This document shows, piece after piece, positions 44,384 to 53,216 of a DNA stretch of 56,576 nt; position 1 is the stretch's first letter; each line of letters opens with the position of its first letter. Origin of the DNA: Bifidobacterium vansinderenii (GTDB lineage Bacteria; Actinomycetota; Actinomycetes; Actinomycetales; Bifidobacteriaceae). The DNA is taken from assembly GCF_002234915.1 (NCBI RefSeq), contig NZ_NEWD01000029.1:1762-58337 (forward strand), given 5' to 3'. A model generated the notes under the pieces. It saw nothing but the letters and a program-made list of their open reading frames with translations. It had not been told where the DNA came from and did not search any database. A program made the translations under genes and the position numbers.

Positions 44384-44863
44384 CTACGCGATGTGGCTGC
44401 GCAGGAACCACTGGAACAGCTCCAGCGCCTGCACGTGGTCCTGCACGATGTTGGAACTGACCACGTCCAGTTCGTCGAGCTCGGCGATGGCTTTGCGGTC
44501 GTCGGTGATGAACACGTCGTAGTAGTCGATCAGCGCCTTGATGTAATCCTCGGTGGAGGCGCGGCCCTTGAGATCCAGCCCCTTCCACGAGCGGTTGCGC
44601 ACGATCGCGTCGGGCGTGCCGTCGGGCGAGCCGCCCAGCGTGGCGATGCGTTCGGCGGTCTCGTCGGCCTGGGCGAGCACGACCTCGACCTGCGGGTCGA
44701 GCATCTCATGCACGGCGATGAAGTTCGGTCCGGTCACGTTCCAGTGCGCGTGCTTGAGCACCAGAGCGGCCTCCTGCTCCTGGCTGAGACGGTTCTGCAG
44801 AATGGCGATCGCCTTTTCCGCCTGCTCGTCGCTCAGGCCGGGGACGGTGAATTGAAGCGTCAT
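44384..44863 (-). CDS. dps: Dps-family ferritin-like DNA-protection protein
   Basis: A 159-aa Dps: a dodecameric mini-ferritin that oxidises and stores iron and protects DNA under stress. The ferroxidase-type segment is LKHAHWNVTGPNFIAVHEMLDPQVEVVLAQADETAERIATLGG (about residues 35-78). The start at 44863 has AAAGGGG 8-9 nt upstream; the extra 36 codons upstream are not conserved. Confidence 0.93.
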   Translation of the reverse strand: MTLQFTVPGLSDEQAEKAIAILQNRLSQEQEAALVLKHAHWNVTGPNFIAVHEMLDPQVEVVLAQADETAERIATLGGSPDGTPDAIVRNRSWKGLDLKGRASTEDYIKALIDYYDVFITDDRKAIAELDELDVVSSNIVQDHVQALELFQWFLRSHIA

Positions 44864-45018
44864 GATGATTCCCCTTTGCTGATGTGCTGATATCGATTGG
44901 TTGTGGATCGGCGTGCCGGTCAGTCGAATCACCGCCGATGCGCGGACCATCGTGGTCCGTTGCTGATTCAATTCTAGGCCCGCACGACGGCCAATCGTTC
45001 AGCGACGGGCGTAGATGC

Positions 45019-45075
45019 GACTCGCCGTGATATCGCGGTCGTGCGTGCGTCGATCGCGACCGTTCACGGCGAGTC
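45019..45075. other. Hairpin between dps and the CNNM gene
   Basis: GACTCGCCGTGA (45019-45030) pairs with TCACGGCGAGTC (45064-45075), with a further CGGTCG/CGACCG pairing inside. It lies beyond the 3' end of the minus-strand CNNM gene and upstream of dps, so it may terminate the former. Confidence 0.6.
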
Positions 45076-45159
45076 GTTCCCACGCTGATGCAGAGGTGAT
45101 GTCGTTGATGCCGATGCGGCAGACGGTGTTCGGCGGGATCACCCGGAACCGCCCAGGGA

Positions 45160-46658
45160 CTACCTGACGAGTCCGTCCGGCCCGACGAACGGTGATCCGT
45201 CGTCGTGTGTGGCGTCGCCGCCGGCACGATCCGTGGAGGCCGTGGTACCGCCTTCGCCGTGTCCATGACCGTGTCCGTCCTTCTCGCCGCCGTTGCCATT
45301 ACCGGCGCCATGGCCGTCATCATTGCCGTCGGCGTCGCTGCGTTGCACCTCGATCGTCTGAATACGACGACCGTCCACTTCGGTGATGACCATGTCGTAT
45401 CCGTCGTCGGAGTGCAGCACGGCGCCCACCTTGCCCATTTCGCCGGTCTTCGCGAGGAAGTATCCGGCCACGGTCTCGTACGGGCCGTCCTCGAGCTCGA
45501 TGCCGGTGAGCTCGTCGAAGTCCTCGATCGTCATGCCGCCGTCAATGCGCGCCACGCCGCCCACGAACGCCGAACCGGGCTTCTTGCCGCCGGCCTCCTC
45601 GGGCAGATCGTATTCGTCGCGGATGTCGCCCACGAGCTCCTCGGTCATGTCCTCCAGCGTCACGATGCCGTCGGTGCCGCCGTATTCGTCGATCACGATG
45701 GCCAGGTGGATGCCACGTTTGCGCAGCAGCGACAGGCTGGGCAGCAGTTTCGACGTGCCGGGCAGTGAGATGCCCTCGCGCGTCACGTCGGCCACGGTCT
45801 TCGCCTCCTTGTTGCGCACGTCGAGCAGATCGCGCACGTGCACGAAGCCGAGTACGTCGTCGAAGTCCTTGCCGATCACCGGGTATCGCGAGTACGGCAT
45901 GTCGTGCACGAAGTCGGCGGCCTTGTCGAGTACGGCATGTCGTGCACGAAGTCGGCGGCCTTGTCGAGCGGCATGTCGCCGTCGATGAACACGACGTCGG
46001 CGCGCGGACGCATGACCTCCGCCACGATCGTCTCGGACGCGTCGAACACGTCGTCGAGGATCACACGCTCGTCCTTGCTCAGGTTCGTGTTCGACGACAC
46101 GAGCACGCGCAGCTCGTCGTCGGACACTTCGGATTCGGTTTCGTTCGGATCAAAGCCGAGCAGACGCACGATGCCGTTCGTGTTCTTGCCGATCAGCCAG
46201 ATGATCGGACGGCAGATCGTGGCGAACACGTCGATCGCGGGGACCACGGCGCGGGCGATCGCCTCGGTCTTCTGCATGGCGATGCGCTTGGGCACCATTT
46301 CCGAGATGACGATCGAGCAGTAGGAGATGACGAGCGTCAGGCCGATCGTGATGAGCGGATTGGCTACGAACGTGGGTACGCCCCAGCTTTCGACCAGCGG
46401 GATCAGGAACGGCGCGATGGACGATGCGCCGAACGATGCCGAAAGAAAACCGGACAGCGTGACGCCGATCTGCACGGTGGATAGGAACGTATTCGGGTCG
46501 CGGGCGATCTTCGCCACGCGGGCGCCTCGGGCATCCTCCTGCTCCATCTGTTCGATCTGCGAGCCGCGCAGACTCACCAGCGCGAGCTCGGTGCCGGAGA
46601 ACATGGCGCCGATGACCAGAAAGACGAAAATCAGTAGGATATTCAAACCAAGTGACAT
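45160..46658 (-). pseudogene. CNNM/CorC-type CBS membrane protein, frame broken by a 38-bp tandem duplication
   Basis: The N-terminal part (46658 downwards) has DUF21 membrane segments (MSLGLNILLIFVFLVIGAMFSGTE, QIGVTLSGFLSASFG, SEMVPKRIAMQ) and the start of a CBS pair. It runs into TRPPTSCTTCRTRDTR and stops near 45876. The C-terminal part (MPYSRYPVIGKDFDDVLGFVHVRDLL..., VIDEYGGTDGIVTLEDMTEELVGDI) has CBS and CorC_HlyC domains and ends in a His/Gly-rich tail (GHGHGHGEGG). Deleting one 38-bp copy joins both parts into one normal protein. Family members are linked to Mg2+ or Co2+ homeostasis. It may be inactive, split, phase-variable or an assembly error. Confidence 0.85.
45889..45964. repeat. 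38-bp tandem duplication inside the CNNM gene
   Basis: Unit 45889-45926 is repeated exactly at 45927-45964. CGAG begins each unit and recurs at 45965-45968, so the endpoints share 4-nt microhomology. The length is 2 modulo 3. Confidence 0.95.
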
Positions 46659-46692
46659 GCTTCCACCCTAATGGGAGCCCTACCTCCCCCAC

Positions 46693-47328
46693 TCAGAACG
46701 ACAGCACCTCCACCTTGCCGTCATCGAGCTTGTAGCGCGCGCCCACCAGCGACACCGCGCCGGAATGCACGGCCTCGCGGATCACCGCGGAATCGGTGAC
46801 CAGCGCCTCGAGCGTCTGTGCCACATGGATGCGCTCCACATCCTCGGCGGTATCCAGATCGGAATCCATCGCGAGCCGTGCGGACGCGCCCACCTCGCGC
46901 ATGAGGATCGAACGGAATCCCTCGTCCTCCGCGTTCTCGTCGCCGGCCAGCACCTTCATGGCCGCGGCCACAGCGCCGCAGTTCTGATGGCCCATCACCA
47001 CGATCAGACTCACATGCAGATGCAGCACCGCGTATTCCAGCGATTCGAGCACGGCGTCGTCCACCACTTCGCCGGCGGTGCGAATGGTGAACAGATCGCC
47101 CAGCCCCTCGTCGAAGATGATCTCCGGGGGCACACGCGAATCGGAGCAGGACAGGACCGCAGCGTCGGGCGTCTGCGCGTCGATCAGCGATTCGCGGGTC
47201 TCACGGTCCTGCCACGGGTGTTCGGCCTTGCCCTCGGCGAAACGACGGTTGCCCGCCAGCATACGGCTCCATGCCGCGTCGGCGCGGGTTCGTCCGTCAA
47301 GTCCGTCATGCTCATTCATCTGTGCCAT
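46693..47328 (-). CDS. Beta-class carbonic anhydrase
   Basis: A 211-aa beta-carbonic anhydrase interconverting CO2 and bicarbonate. Zinc ligands are C61 and D63 in SCSDSRVPPE, H114 and C117 in GHQNCGAV. The start at 47328 has GGAGGTG. It sits directly beside ppc, which consumes bicarbonate, a functionally sensible neighbour. The gene may read from the same direction as ppc but is separated by a terminator-like hairpin. Confidence 0.94.
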   Translation of the reverse strand: MAQMNEHDGLDGRTRADAAWSRMLAGNRRFAEGKAEHPWQDRETRESLIDAQTPDAAVLSCSDSRVPPEIIFDEGLGDLFTIRTAGEVVDDAVLESLEYAVLHLHVSLIVVMGHQNCGAVAAAMKVLAGDENAEDEGFRSILMREVGASARLAMDSDLDTAEDVERIHVAQTLEALVTDSAVIREAVHSGAVSLVGARYKLDDGKVEVLSF

Positions 47329-47412
47329 GCTGCACCTCCATCGACGATGATCCGTCACCAATGAAACCCGCGCGCACCGACAAGCCTGTGGGTGTCGGCC
47401 ATGCAAATCGAA

Positions 47413-47476
47413 TCTGGGTATAACCGCATCATGAAGACGGTCGAAACGGTGCTCTCATGATGCGGATATACCCAGA
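47413..47476. repeat. 22-nt inverted repeat upstream of the carbonic anhydrase gene
   Basis: Arms 47413-47434 and 47455-47476 match with one mismatch (core CCGCATCATGA/TCATGATGCGG, outer TCTGGGTATA/TATACCCAGA). The loop is 20 nt. It lies about 85 nt upstream of the gene's start. Confidence 0.7.
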
Positions 47477-47496
47477 ACTCAGATACACCCGGATAC

Positions 47497-47546
47497 GGAA
47501 AGGGCCCGCCATGGGTATCCGAAATCGGATATCCACGACGGGCCCT
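47497..47546 (-). terminator. Terminator-like hairpin after ppc
   Basis: AGGGCCCG (47501-47508) and CGGGCCCT (47539-47546) enclose an inner GGGTATCCGA/TCGGATATCC stem. On the minus strand TTCCG follows, so the T-run is weak. Confidence 0.6.
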
Positions 47547-47580
47547 CTCACCCCTTACGGCCGGGAATCCCGGCGGCGGA

Positions 47581-50340
47581 TCAGCCCGTGTTCTGCAGGC
47601 CTGCCGCCACACCGGACACGGTGCAGAGAATCAGATAGATGAAGTCCGCGGTCTGGGACTCGCTCAGCTCGTTCTTCTCGTCGCGACGACGGACCGAACG
47701 CAGCGCGCGCACCTGCGTGACCGACAGAGCGTTCACGTACGGCGAGCGGATGCGGATGGCCTGGCCGAGCACGTGACGGTGCTGCAGCGGCCACTCGTCG
47801 CCCACGATCTTCAGAACCCACTTGCGGGTGAGCGCCATCTCCTTGAGCACCTTGTCGCGCAGATCGTCACGATCGCCGAGAGCCAGATACAGCTTGGCGA
47901 TGCGCTCGTCGGTCTTGGCCAGCGACATCTCGATGTTGTCGATGAAGGTGCTGAACAGCGGCCACTCCTCGTACGCCTTGCGCATGGTGGCAAGGTCGCC
48001 GAACTGCTCGCATGCGGAACCCAGACCGTACCAGGCGGCCAGGTTGATGCGGGCCTGGGCCCAGGAGAACACCCACGGGATCGTGCGCAGATCGTCGAGC
48101 GACTTCGCGCCCAGACCACGCTTGGCCGGACGGGAGCCGATCGGCAGCAGGCCGACCTCGGTAAGCGGGGTGACGATGGAGAACCACGGTGCGAAGTCCG
48201 GCGTGTTCAGCAGGTCGAGGAAGCGCGCGTGAGACGCGTCGTCGAGCTGCTTGGTCATGTCGGCGTACTTCGCGGTCATCTCCGTGTTCGTCTTCTCCAC
48301 GCTCGGAGCGGACTGCAGCAGCGTGGCCGAGGCGACGGACTCGATGTGGCGCACGGCCAGCACCGGGTTGCCATAACGGGCGAAGATGACCTCTCCCTGC
48401 TCGGTGAGCTTGAAGCGGCAGTTCACGGAGCCACGCGGCTGGGCGAGCACGGCACGGTTGGCCGGGCCACCGCCACGACCGACGGCGCCGCCACGACCGT
48501 GGAACAGCGTCAGATCGAGGTTGTTGGCCTCGGCCCATTCCACGATGCGCGCCTCGGCGGAATGCAGGGCCAGCGTAGCGGTGGTCGGGCCGGCGTCCTT
48601 CGACGAATCGGAGTAGCCGAGCATGACCTCGAGCTTGCGGCCGGTGGCCTTCAGGCGAGCCTGCACCTCCGGGATCTTCAGCATGGCGTCGAGTACGTCC
48701 ACGCAGTTCTGCAGATCCTCAAGCTGCTCGAACAGCGGAATCACGTCGATGATCGGCGCATCCTCCGGGTGCTCGAACGCCAGACGGTTCAGCTCGTACA
48801 CATCCTTGATGTTCTGAGCGGACTTGGTGAACGAGATGATGTAGCGGCGGGCGGCCTTGATGCCGTTGCGACGCTGGATCGAACCGAGCGCGCGGAAGGT
48901 GTCGAGCACCTCGCGGGTCATCGGCTGCAGTTCGCCGCGTTCGCCGTGCAGACCATGCTCGCGAATATCGGCGAGGGCACGCGAATGCACCACGGAATGC
49001 TGACGGAACTCCATCTCGACCATGTGGAATCCGAACGTCTCGGCCTGCCAGATCAGCGTCTGCAGCGGGCCGTACGCGCTACGCGGAGCGCCGGCGTCGG
49101 CCAGCGACTTCTGCACGGTCTTCAGATCGGAGATGTAGTCCTCGCAGGAGTGGTACATCAGATCGGTGTCACGTTCGATGGTGGCGTGCAGACGGTCGGC
49201 GATCACCAGCATGACGGCGCGATGCGGCTCCTTGGTGGAGATCAGCTCGGCCTTCTCGGTCAGACGCTCGCTCATCTCGCGCTGGTGGCTCCACAGGCTC
49301 AGCAGGCCGGCGCACGGCTTGGTGTCCTTGGACTCCAGCGTGAGGTTGCGGCCCACCTCACGGGTGGCCTCCTCGAGCTTGGCGATCACGTGGTCGCTGA
49401 ACTTGCGGGCCACCTGACGGCTCACACGGGCGGTCACGTTCGGGTTGCCGTCACGGTCGGAGCCGATCCAGCTGCCCGGGTGGAAGAATGCGGGGCATGC
49501 CGGCGGAACCTTGCCCGCCTTGTCGCCCAGCACCCAGTCGTCGAAACGACGGTAGACCTTCGGCACGGTGTCGAACAGCGTGTTGTCGAAGATGTCGAGG
49601 ATGGTGTCGGCCTCCTCGACCGGAGTCGGCTTCTTCAGCGCGATCGGCGAGGTGCGGAACATGGCGTCGATCTCGTTGAGCATCATGCGCTCGTTCTCCG
49701 CCAGATCGGAGCCGCCCAGACGCGGACGCTCCTCCAGCAGTTCGGCGATGCGACGGATCTTGCCTTCCACGGCCTTGCGACGAGCCTCGGTCGGGTGTGC
49801 GGTGAACACCGGATGGAACTCCAGCTTCTCCAGCAGCTCCTTGGCCTTGGCCGGTCCGCACTCCTCGATCATGCGCTTGTAGGCGCCGGTCATTTCGTTG
49901 ATCGGATCGGTGGGGGCATCGACCGGAACCTGCTTCTCGCGCTCATGCAGAACGCTGACGCGGTAGTTCTCCTCCGACAGGTTCGCCAGATGGAAGTATG
50001 TGGTGAACGCGCGGGCCAGCAGGGTGGCATCGTCAACGGACACCGAATCAATGAGCTTCACGGCCTTTTCGAAACCGGCCTGCTCAGGATCGTCGTCCTC
50101 GTATTCCGCGCTTGTGCCGCCGAACTCGCCACTGGTCGCCTCGTTGGCGTAATCCAGCAGCTGATCGAAGTTCTCCAGCAGATTACCGTCGTACTCCTTC
50201 AGCACCGTACGCAGCAAACGAAGGAACAAGTCCATGTTGTTGCCGAGGTTGGCAGGAAGATTCTGCTCCTCGGGTCCCTTCGTGCCGGTTCCGGTGCTAA
50301 CGATTCCCGAATCGGCGGCTTTGATCGTCTCGTCTGTCAT
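47581..50340 (-). CDS. ppc: Phosphoenolpyruvate carboxylase
   Basis: A 919-aa PEP carboxylase, making oxaloacetate from PEP and bicarbonate. Catalytic His182 is in VFTAHPTEARRK. GYSDSSKDAG is near residue 575 and the LFHGRGGAVGRGGGP loop is near 612. The C-terminus is QNTG, the conserved end of the family (usually RNTG). The ATG at 50340 is preceded by AGGAGG. It is the main anaplerotic enzyme expected in bifidobacteria, which lack a full TCA cycle. Confidence 0.97.
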   Translation of the reverse strand: MTDETIKAADSGIVSTGTGTKGPEEQNLPANLGNNMDLFLRLLRTVLKEYDGNLLENFDQLLDYANEATSGEFGGTSAEYEDDDPEQAGFEKAVKLIDSVSVDDATLLARAFTTYFHLANLSEENYRVSVLHEREKQVPVDAPTDPINEMTGAYKRMIEECGPAKAKELLEKLEFHPVFTAHPTEARRKAVEGKIRRIAELLEERPRLGGSDLAENERMMLNEIDAMFRTSPIALKKPTPVEEADTILDIFDNTLFDTVPKVYRRFDDWVLGDKAGKVPPACPAFFHPGSWIGSDRDGNPNVTARVSRQVARKFSDHVIAKLEEATREVGRNLTLESKDTKPCAGLLSLWSHQREMSERLTEKAELISTKEPHRAVMLVIADRLHATIERDTDLMYHSCEDYISDLKTVQKSLADAGAPRSAYGPLQTLIWQAETFGFHMVEMEFRQHSVVHSRALADIREHGLHGERGELQPMTREVLDTFRALGSIQRRNGIKAARRYIISFTKSAQNIKDVYELNRLAFEHPEDAPIIDVIPLFEQLEDLQNCVDVLDAMLKIPEVQARLKATGRKLEVMLGYSDSSKDAGPTTATLALHSAEARIVEWAEANNLDLTLFHGRGGAVGRGGGPANRAVLAQPRGSVNCRFKLTEQGEVIFARYGNPVLAVRHIESVASATLLQSAPSVEKTNTEMTAKYADMTKQLDDASHARFLDLLNTPDFAPWFSIVTPLTEVGLLPIGSRPAKRGLGAKSLDDLRTIPWVFSWAQARINLAAWYGLGSACEQFGDLATMRKAYEEWPLFSTFIDNIEMSLAKTDERIAKLYLALGDRDDLRDKVLKEMALTRKWVLKIVGDEWPLQHRHVLGQAIRIRSPYVNALSVTQVRALRSVRRRDEKNELSESQTADFIYLILCTVSGVAAGLQNTG

Positions 50341-50568
50341 TCAGACCTCCTTTGCCTCGTCACCGGTTGCTCGTCTATCGGCGTTCTGCGGCTCCTCCGC
50401 AGTTATTGATGCCGACCGTTCCAAACCCAAAGCCGGTGAACAGACGCCCCACCATTGTATTGCGTCAAAACCTGCGTTTATTACGGGGAGTTTTCATGAT
50501 GGACGATTCCGGCCGTCGATCGCAGATTCTCCGACCTCAGTTCTGCCCGACGGAGTACAAATGGAGTC

Positions 50569-52443
50569 GTGATTTTCGGGAAGAAGCATGACAACAACGG
50601 AACGCTCCACGGCGCCGCCATGCCGGCCGGCGTGGAAAAAGTGACCAAATTCCACACCCATTCCATCCCGCTCGACATGGAAGACATCGAACGGGACTAC
50701 GACAAGCCGATCGTCGAGGCCGGAATCGCCGCCAAGGCCAGCGTCATCGTACGCGTCGGCATGCTCGACCTCGGCGCCGGCACGGGAAGCTTCCGCGTGC
50801 GACAGATGATGCACCGCATCGCCTACCCGCTCGGCGTGCACGTGCGCGCCGACGTCAACCTCACCGACATCGAGGCCTCCTGCACCGACCACAAGGACCG
50901 CGTCACCGAAGTCATCGATCTGCCCACCACAGGTGTCAACACCGAACGCATCTGGCTGCTCGAACACTTCGCCGACTGGTTCAGCGTGAACCTCGGCCAC
51001 TCCGCCGTCTACCACAACCACGGCGTCGAGCTCTCCGACAGACTCGTGGAGAACCTCAACGTGCGCGACGTCTCCCAGCTGTCCGCCGAAGCGGCCAAGG
51101 AGCTGCGCGAAGCCGAGAAGGCGGCCAAGGCACGCGGCGGCGATAACGCGCATGACGTCGATGCGCATGACGTCGCCGAACTGCCCGACAACGCACCCAT
51201 GCAGTCCACGTCCGCCGCCACCCGGCAGGAACGCATCGACGAAATCGATCGGCAGCGCGAGATCGACGCCGACGACCCCATCGTCAAGCAGATGCAGAAC
51301 AACGGTAAGAACGAGCCGACCGCAGACGCCAAACCAGGCAAAGCGGCCAAGACGCGCAAGCCGCGAGAGCATCATCCGCCACGCGGACAATACGCCCAGC
51401 ACTTCGACCATGTCGGCAAGCTCGCCCCCAACGCGACCGACCCGAACTTCAAACCCATCACCGTGCGCGAAGCCCACGAACGACTCGACCTCATCGAACA
51501 CCGCAAACCGCTCTACAGCGCTGAATTCGCCGGCTTCGCCTCCGCCATCGCCTGCGCATCCTTCGTCTTCCTCCTCGGCGGCGGACTCTACGACATGATC
51601 GCCGCATTCGTCGGCGCCGGCATCGGCCACTGGCTGCGCCGCAAACTCTTCGCCAAACACCTCAACCAGTTCTTCGTCACCTTCGTCGCCGTCTTCGTCG
51701 CCGCGCTCGCCTGCACCGGCACCCTACGACTCATCGGCTTCTACGATCCGATAGCCCTCGCGCACGACACCGCCTACATAGGCGCCATGCTCTTCGTGAT
51801 CCCCGGCTTCCCGCTCATCACCGGTGGACTCGACATCGCCAAAATCGACTTCCCCTCCGGCATCCAACGACTCACCTACGCGCTGTCCATCATCCTCATG
51901 GCCACGCTCGCAGGCTGGGCCGTCGCCCGCATCGTCTTCCTCAACCCCCAGGGATTCGAACCCCAGGGGCTCAGCCCCCTCATCACCGGCATCCTGCGAT
52001 TCGTCTTCGCCTTCATCGGAGTCTGGGGCTTCTCCGTCATGTTCAACTCCCCCCAGCGCATGTGCCTCGTCGCCGCCCTCATCGGCGCCATCACCGACAC
52101 CATGCGACTCGAATTCCAGGACCTTCTCGGCATGCCCCCGGAAGCCGCCACCTTCATCGGCGCCTTCCTCGCCGGTCTCCTCGCCGCCGTCTGGCGCTCC
52201 TCCGTCCGCCACGGCTGGCTTCCCCCACACCTCGGCTACCCGCGCATCTGTCTCACCGTGCCGTCCATCGTCATCATGGTCCCCGGAATGTACATGTACC
52301 GCGCCATGTTCTACCTCGGCCAGTTCGACACCCAGAACGCCCTCGACTGGGCCTTCCGCGCCTTCATGGTCATCATCTGCCTGCCCATCGGCCTCGCCAT
52401 GGCACGAGTGGTAACCGACAAATCCTGGCGCTACGACATCTGA
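50569..52443 (+). CDS. ThrE-type threonine/serine exporter family protein
   Basis: A 624-aa protein with a cytoplasmic N-terminal DUF1212-like domain (about 30-170: DYDKPIVEAGIAAKASVIVRVGMLDLGAGTGSFRVRQMM, then VRADVNLTDIEASC), a charged Ala/Lys/His-rich linker (about 180-310), and about ten hydrophobic segments forming the DUF1212 C-terminal and DUF3815 membrane halves. The start is GTG at 50569; the SD (GGAG) is very close, and ATG 50620 is an alternative. The family exports threonine and serine; the substrate is inferred. Confidence 0.82.
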   Translation: MIFGKKHDNNGTLHGAAMPAGVEKVTKFHTHSIPLDMEDIERDYDKPIVEAGIAAKASVIVRVGMLDLGAGTGSFRVRQMMHRIAYPLGVHVRADVNLTDIEASCTDHKDRVTEVIDLPTTGVNTERIWLLEHFADWFSVNLGHSAVYHNHGVELSDRLVENLNVRDVSQLSAEAAKELREAEKAAKARGGDNAHDVDAHDVAELPDNAPMQSTSAATRQERIDEIDRQREIDADDPIVKQMQNNGKNEPTADAKPGKAAKTRKPREHHPPRGQYAQHFDHVGKLAPNATDPNFKPITVREAHERLDLIEHRKPLYSAEFAGFASAIACASFVFLLGGGLYDMIAAFVGAGIGHWLRRKLFAKHLNQFFVTFVAVFVAALACTGTLRLIGFYDPIALAHDTAYIGAMLFVIPGFPLITGGLDIAKIDFPSGIQRLTYALSIILMATLAGWAVARIVFLNPQGFEPQGLSPLITGILRFVFAFIGVWGFSVMFNSPQRMCLVAALIGAITDTMRLEFQDLLGMPPEAATFIGAFLAGLLAAVWRSSVRHGWLPPHLGYPRICLTVPSIVIMVPGMYMYRAMFYLGQFDTQNALDWAFRAFMVIICLPIGLAMARVVTDKSWRYDI

Positions 52444-52860
52444 AAATCATTGGATAACGGAGTGTCGTCTGCGTTGCGGAAGACTCGACGTACCTTCGTA
52501 CGCCTTCGTCTTCCGCGCCTTGACGACACACGCGTTATCCAATGATTTTGGAGTGAACGGGATGGGGCATCATCCGCGTTGCTCCTCAGTCGACGTACCT
52601 TCGTACGCCTTCCTTCGGTGCGCCTTGGCGACGCACGCATCATGTGAATAATTCGGGCTGGACGGTGTCATCCGCGTTGCTGCGGACTTCGACGTACCTT
52701 TGTACGCCTTCGCCTTCCGCGCCTTGACGACACACGCGTTATCCAATGATTTTGGAGTGAACGGGATGGAGCGTCGCCTGCGTTGCTCCTCAGTCGACGT
52801 ACCTTCGTACGCCTTCCTTCGGTGCGCCTTGGCGGCGCACGCATCATGTGAATAATTCGG
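52443..52860. repeat. Tandem array of large palindromic elements, 204-bp period
   Basis: Four copies of CGACGTACCTTCGTACGCC (third with T for C) at 52486, 52591, 52690 and 52795, alternating between two flank types, so the true period is 204 bp. The first element (52443-52549) folds as nested stems: a 17-bp outer stem (core ATCATTGGATAACG), GTGTCGTC/GACGACAC and GCGGAAGAC/GTCTTCCGC. No gene is evident. Confidence 0.85.
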
Positions 52861-52902
52861 GCTAGGCGGGGTGGCGCATCCGCGGTTGGGTCATTTCTCT
52901 CC

Positions 52903-52955
52903 GGCTCCCCTCGCTGACGAGGGGAGCTGTCCGCCGCATGGCGGACTGAGGGGAG
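52903..52955 (+). repeat. GAGGGGAG-family repeat
   Basis: GGCTCCCCTCG-CTGA-CGAGGGGAGC, CTGTCCGCC-GCAT-GGCGGACTG, AGGGGAG. Confidence 0.8.
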
Positions 52956-53034
52956 GCAGTCATACGCAACTGCTCCCCTTTCACCGCGCACCTCTGCGTG
53001 GTTTCCAGCAACTTAGACACGCGTGCACCCCAAC

Positions 53035-53160
53035 TTGGTAGTCCAAACCCAACTTGGTAGTCCAAACGCGACGTTCCTCCCACCTTGTTAGGGGTCACAC
53101 CGTCCCGTTTCGACTACCAAATTCGTTTCGACTACCAAAATGTCACGTCTCGACTACCAA
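53035..53160. repeat. Five TTGGTAGTC motifs (two direct, three inverted)
   Basis: TTGGTAGTC at 53035 and 53054 (19-bp spacing, in CCCAACTTGGTAGTCCAAAC); GACTACCAA at 53112, 53130 and 53152. The two groups can pair. They lie downstream of the aldo/keto reductase stop, in a gap without genes. Confidence 0.7.
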
Positions 53161-53216
53161 GATGTCTCATCCGGACCACCGAATCCGGTCACGCAGCGCC
53201 GGCCGATCGGCGTCGA

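Noticed and set aside
47773-50409. An 878-codon open frame antisense to ppc
   Set aside because: Shadow of ppc; the PEP carboxylase motifs on the minus strand are unambiguous.
52443-53160. A CRISPR array in the repetitive region after the ThrE gene
   Set aside because: The repeats are about 100-bp palindromic units without regular spacers, and no cas genes are present.
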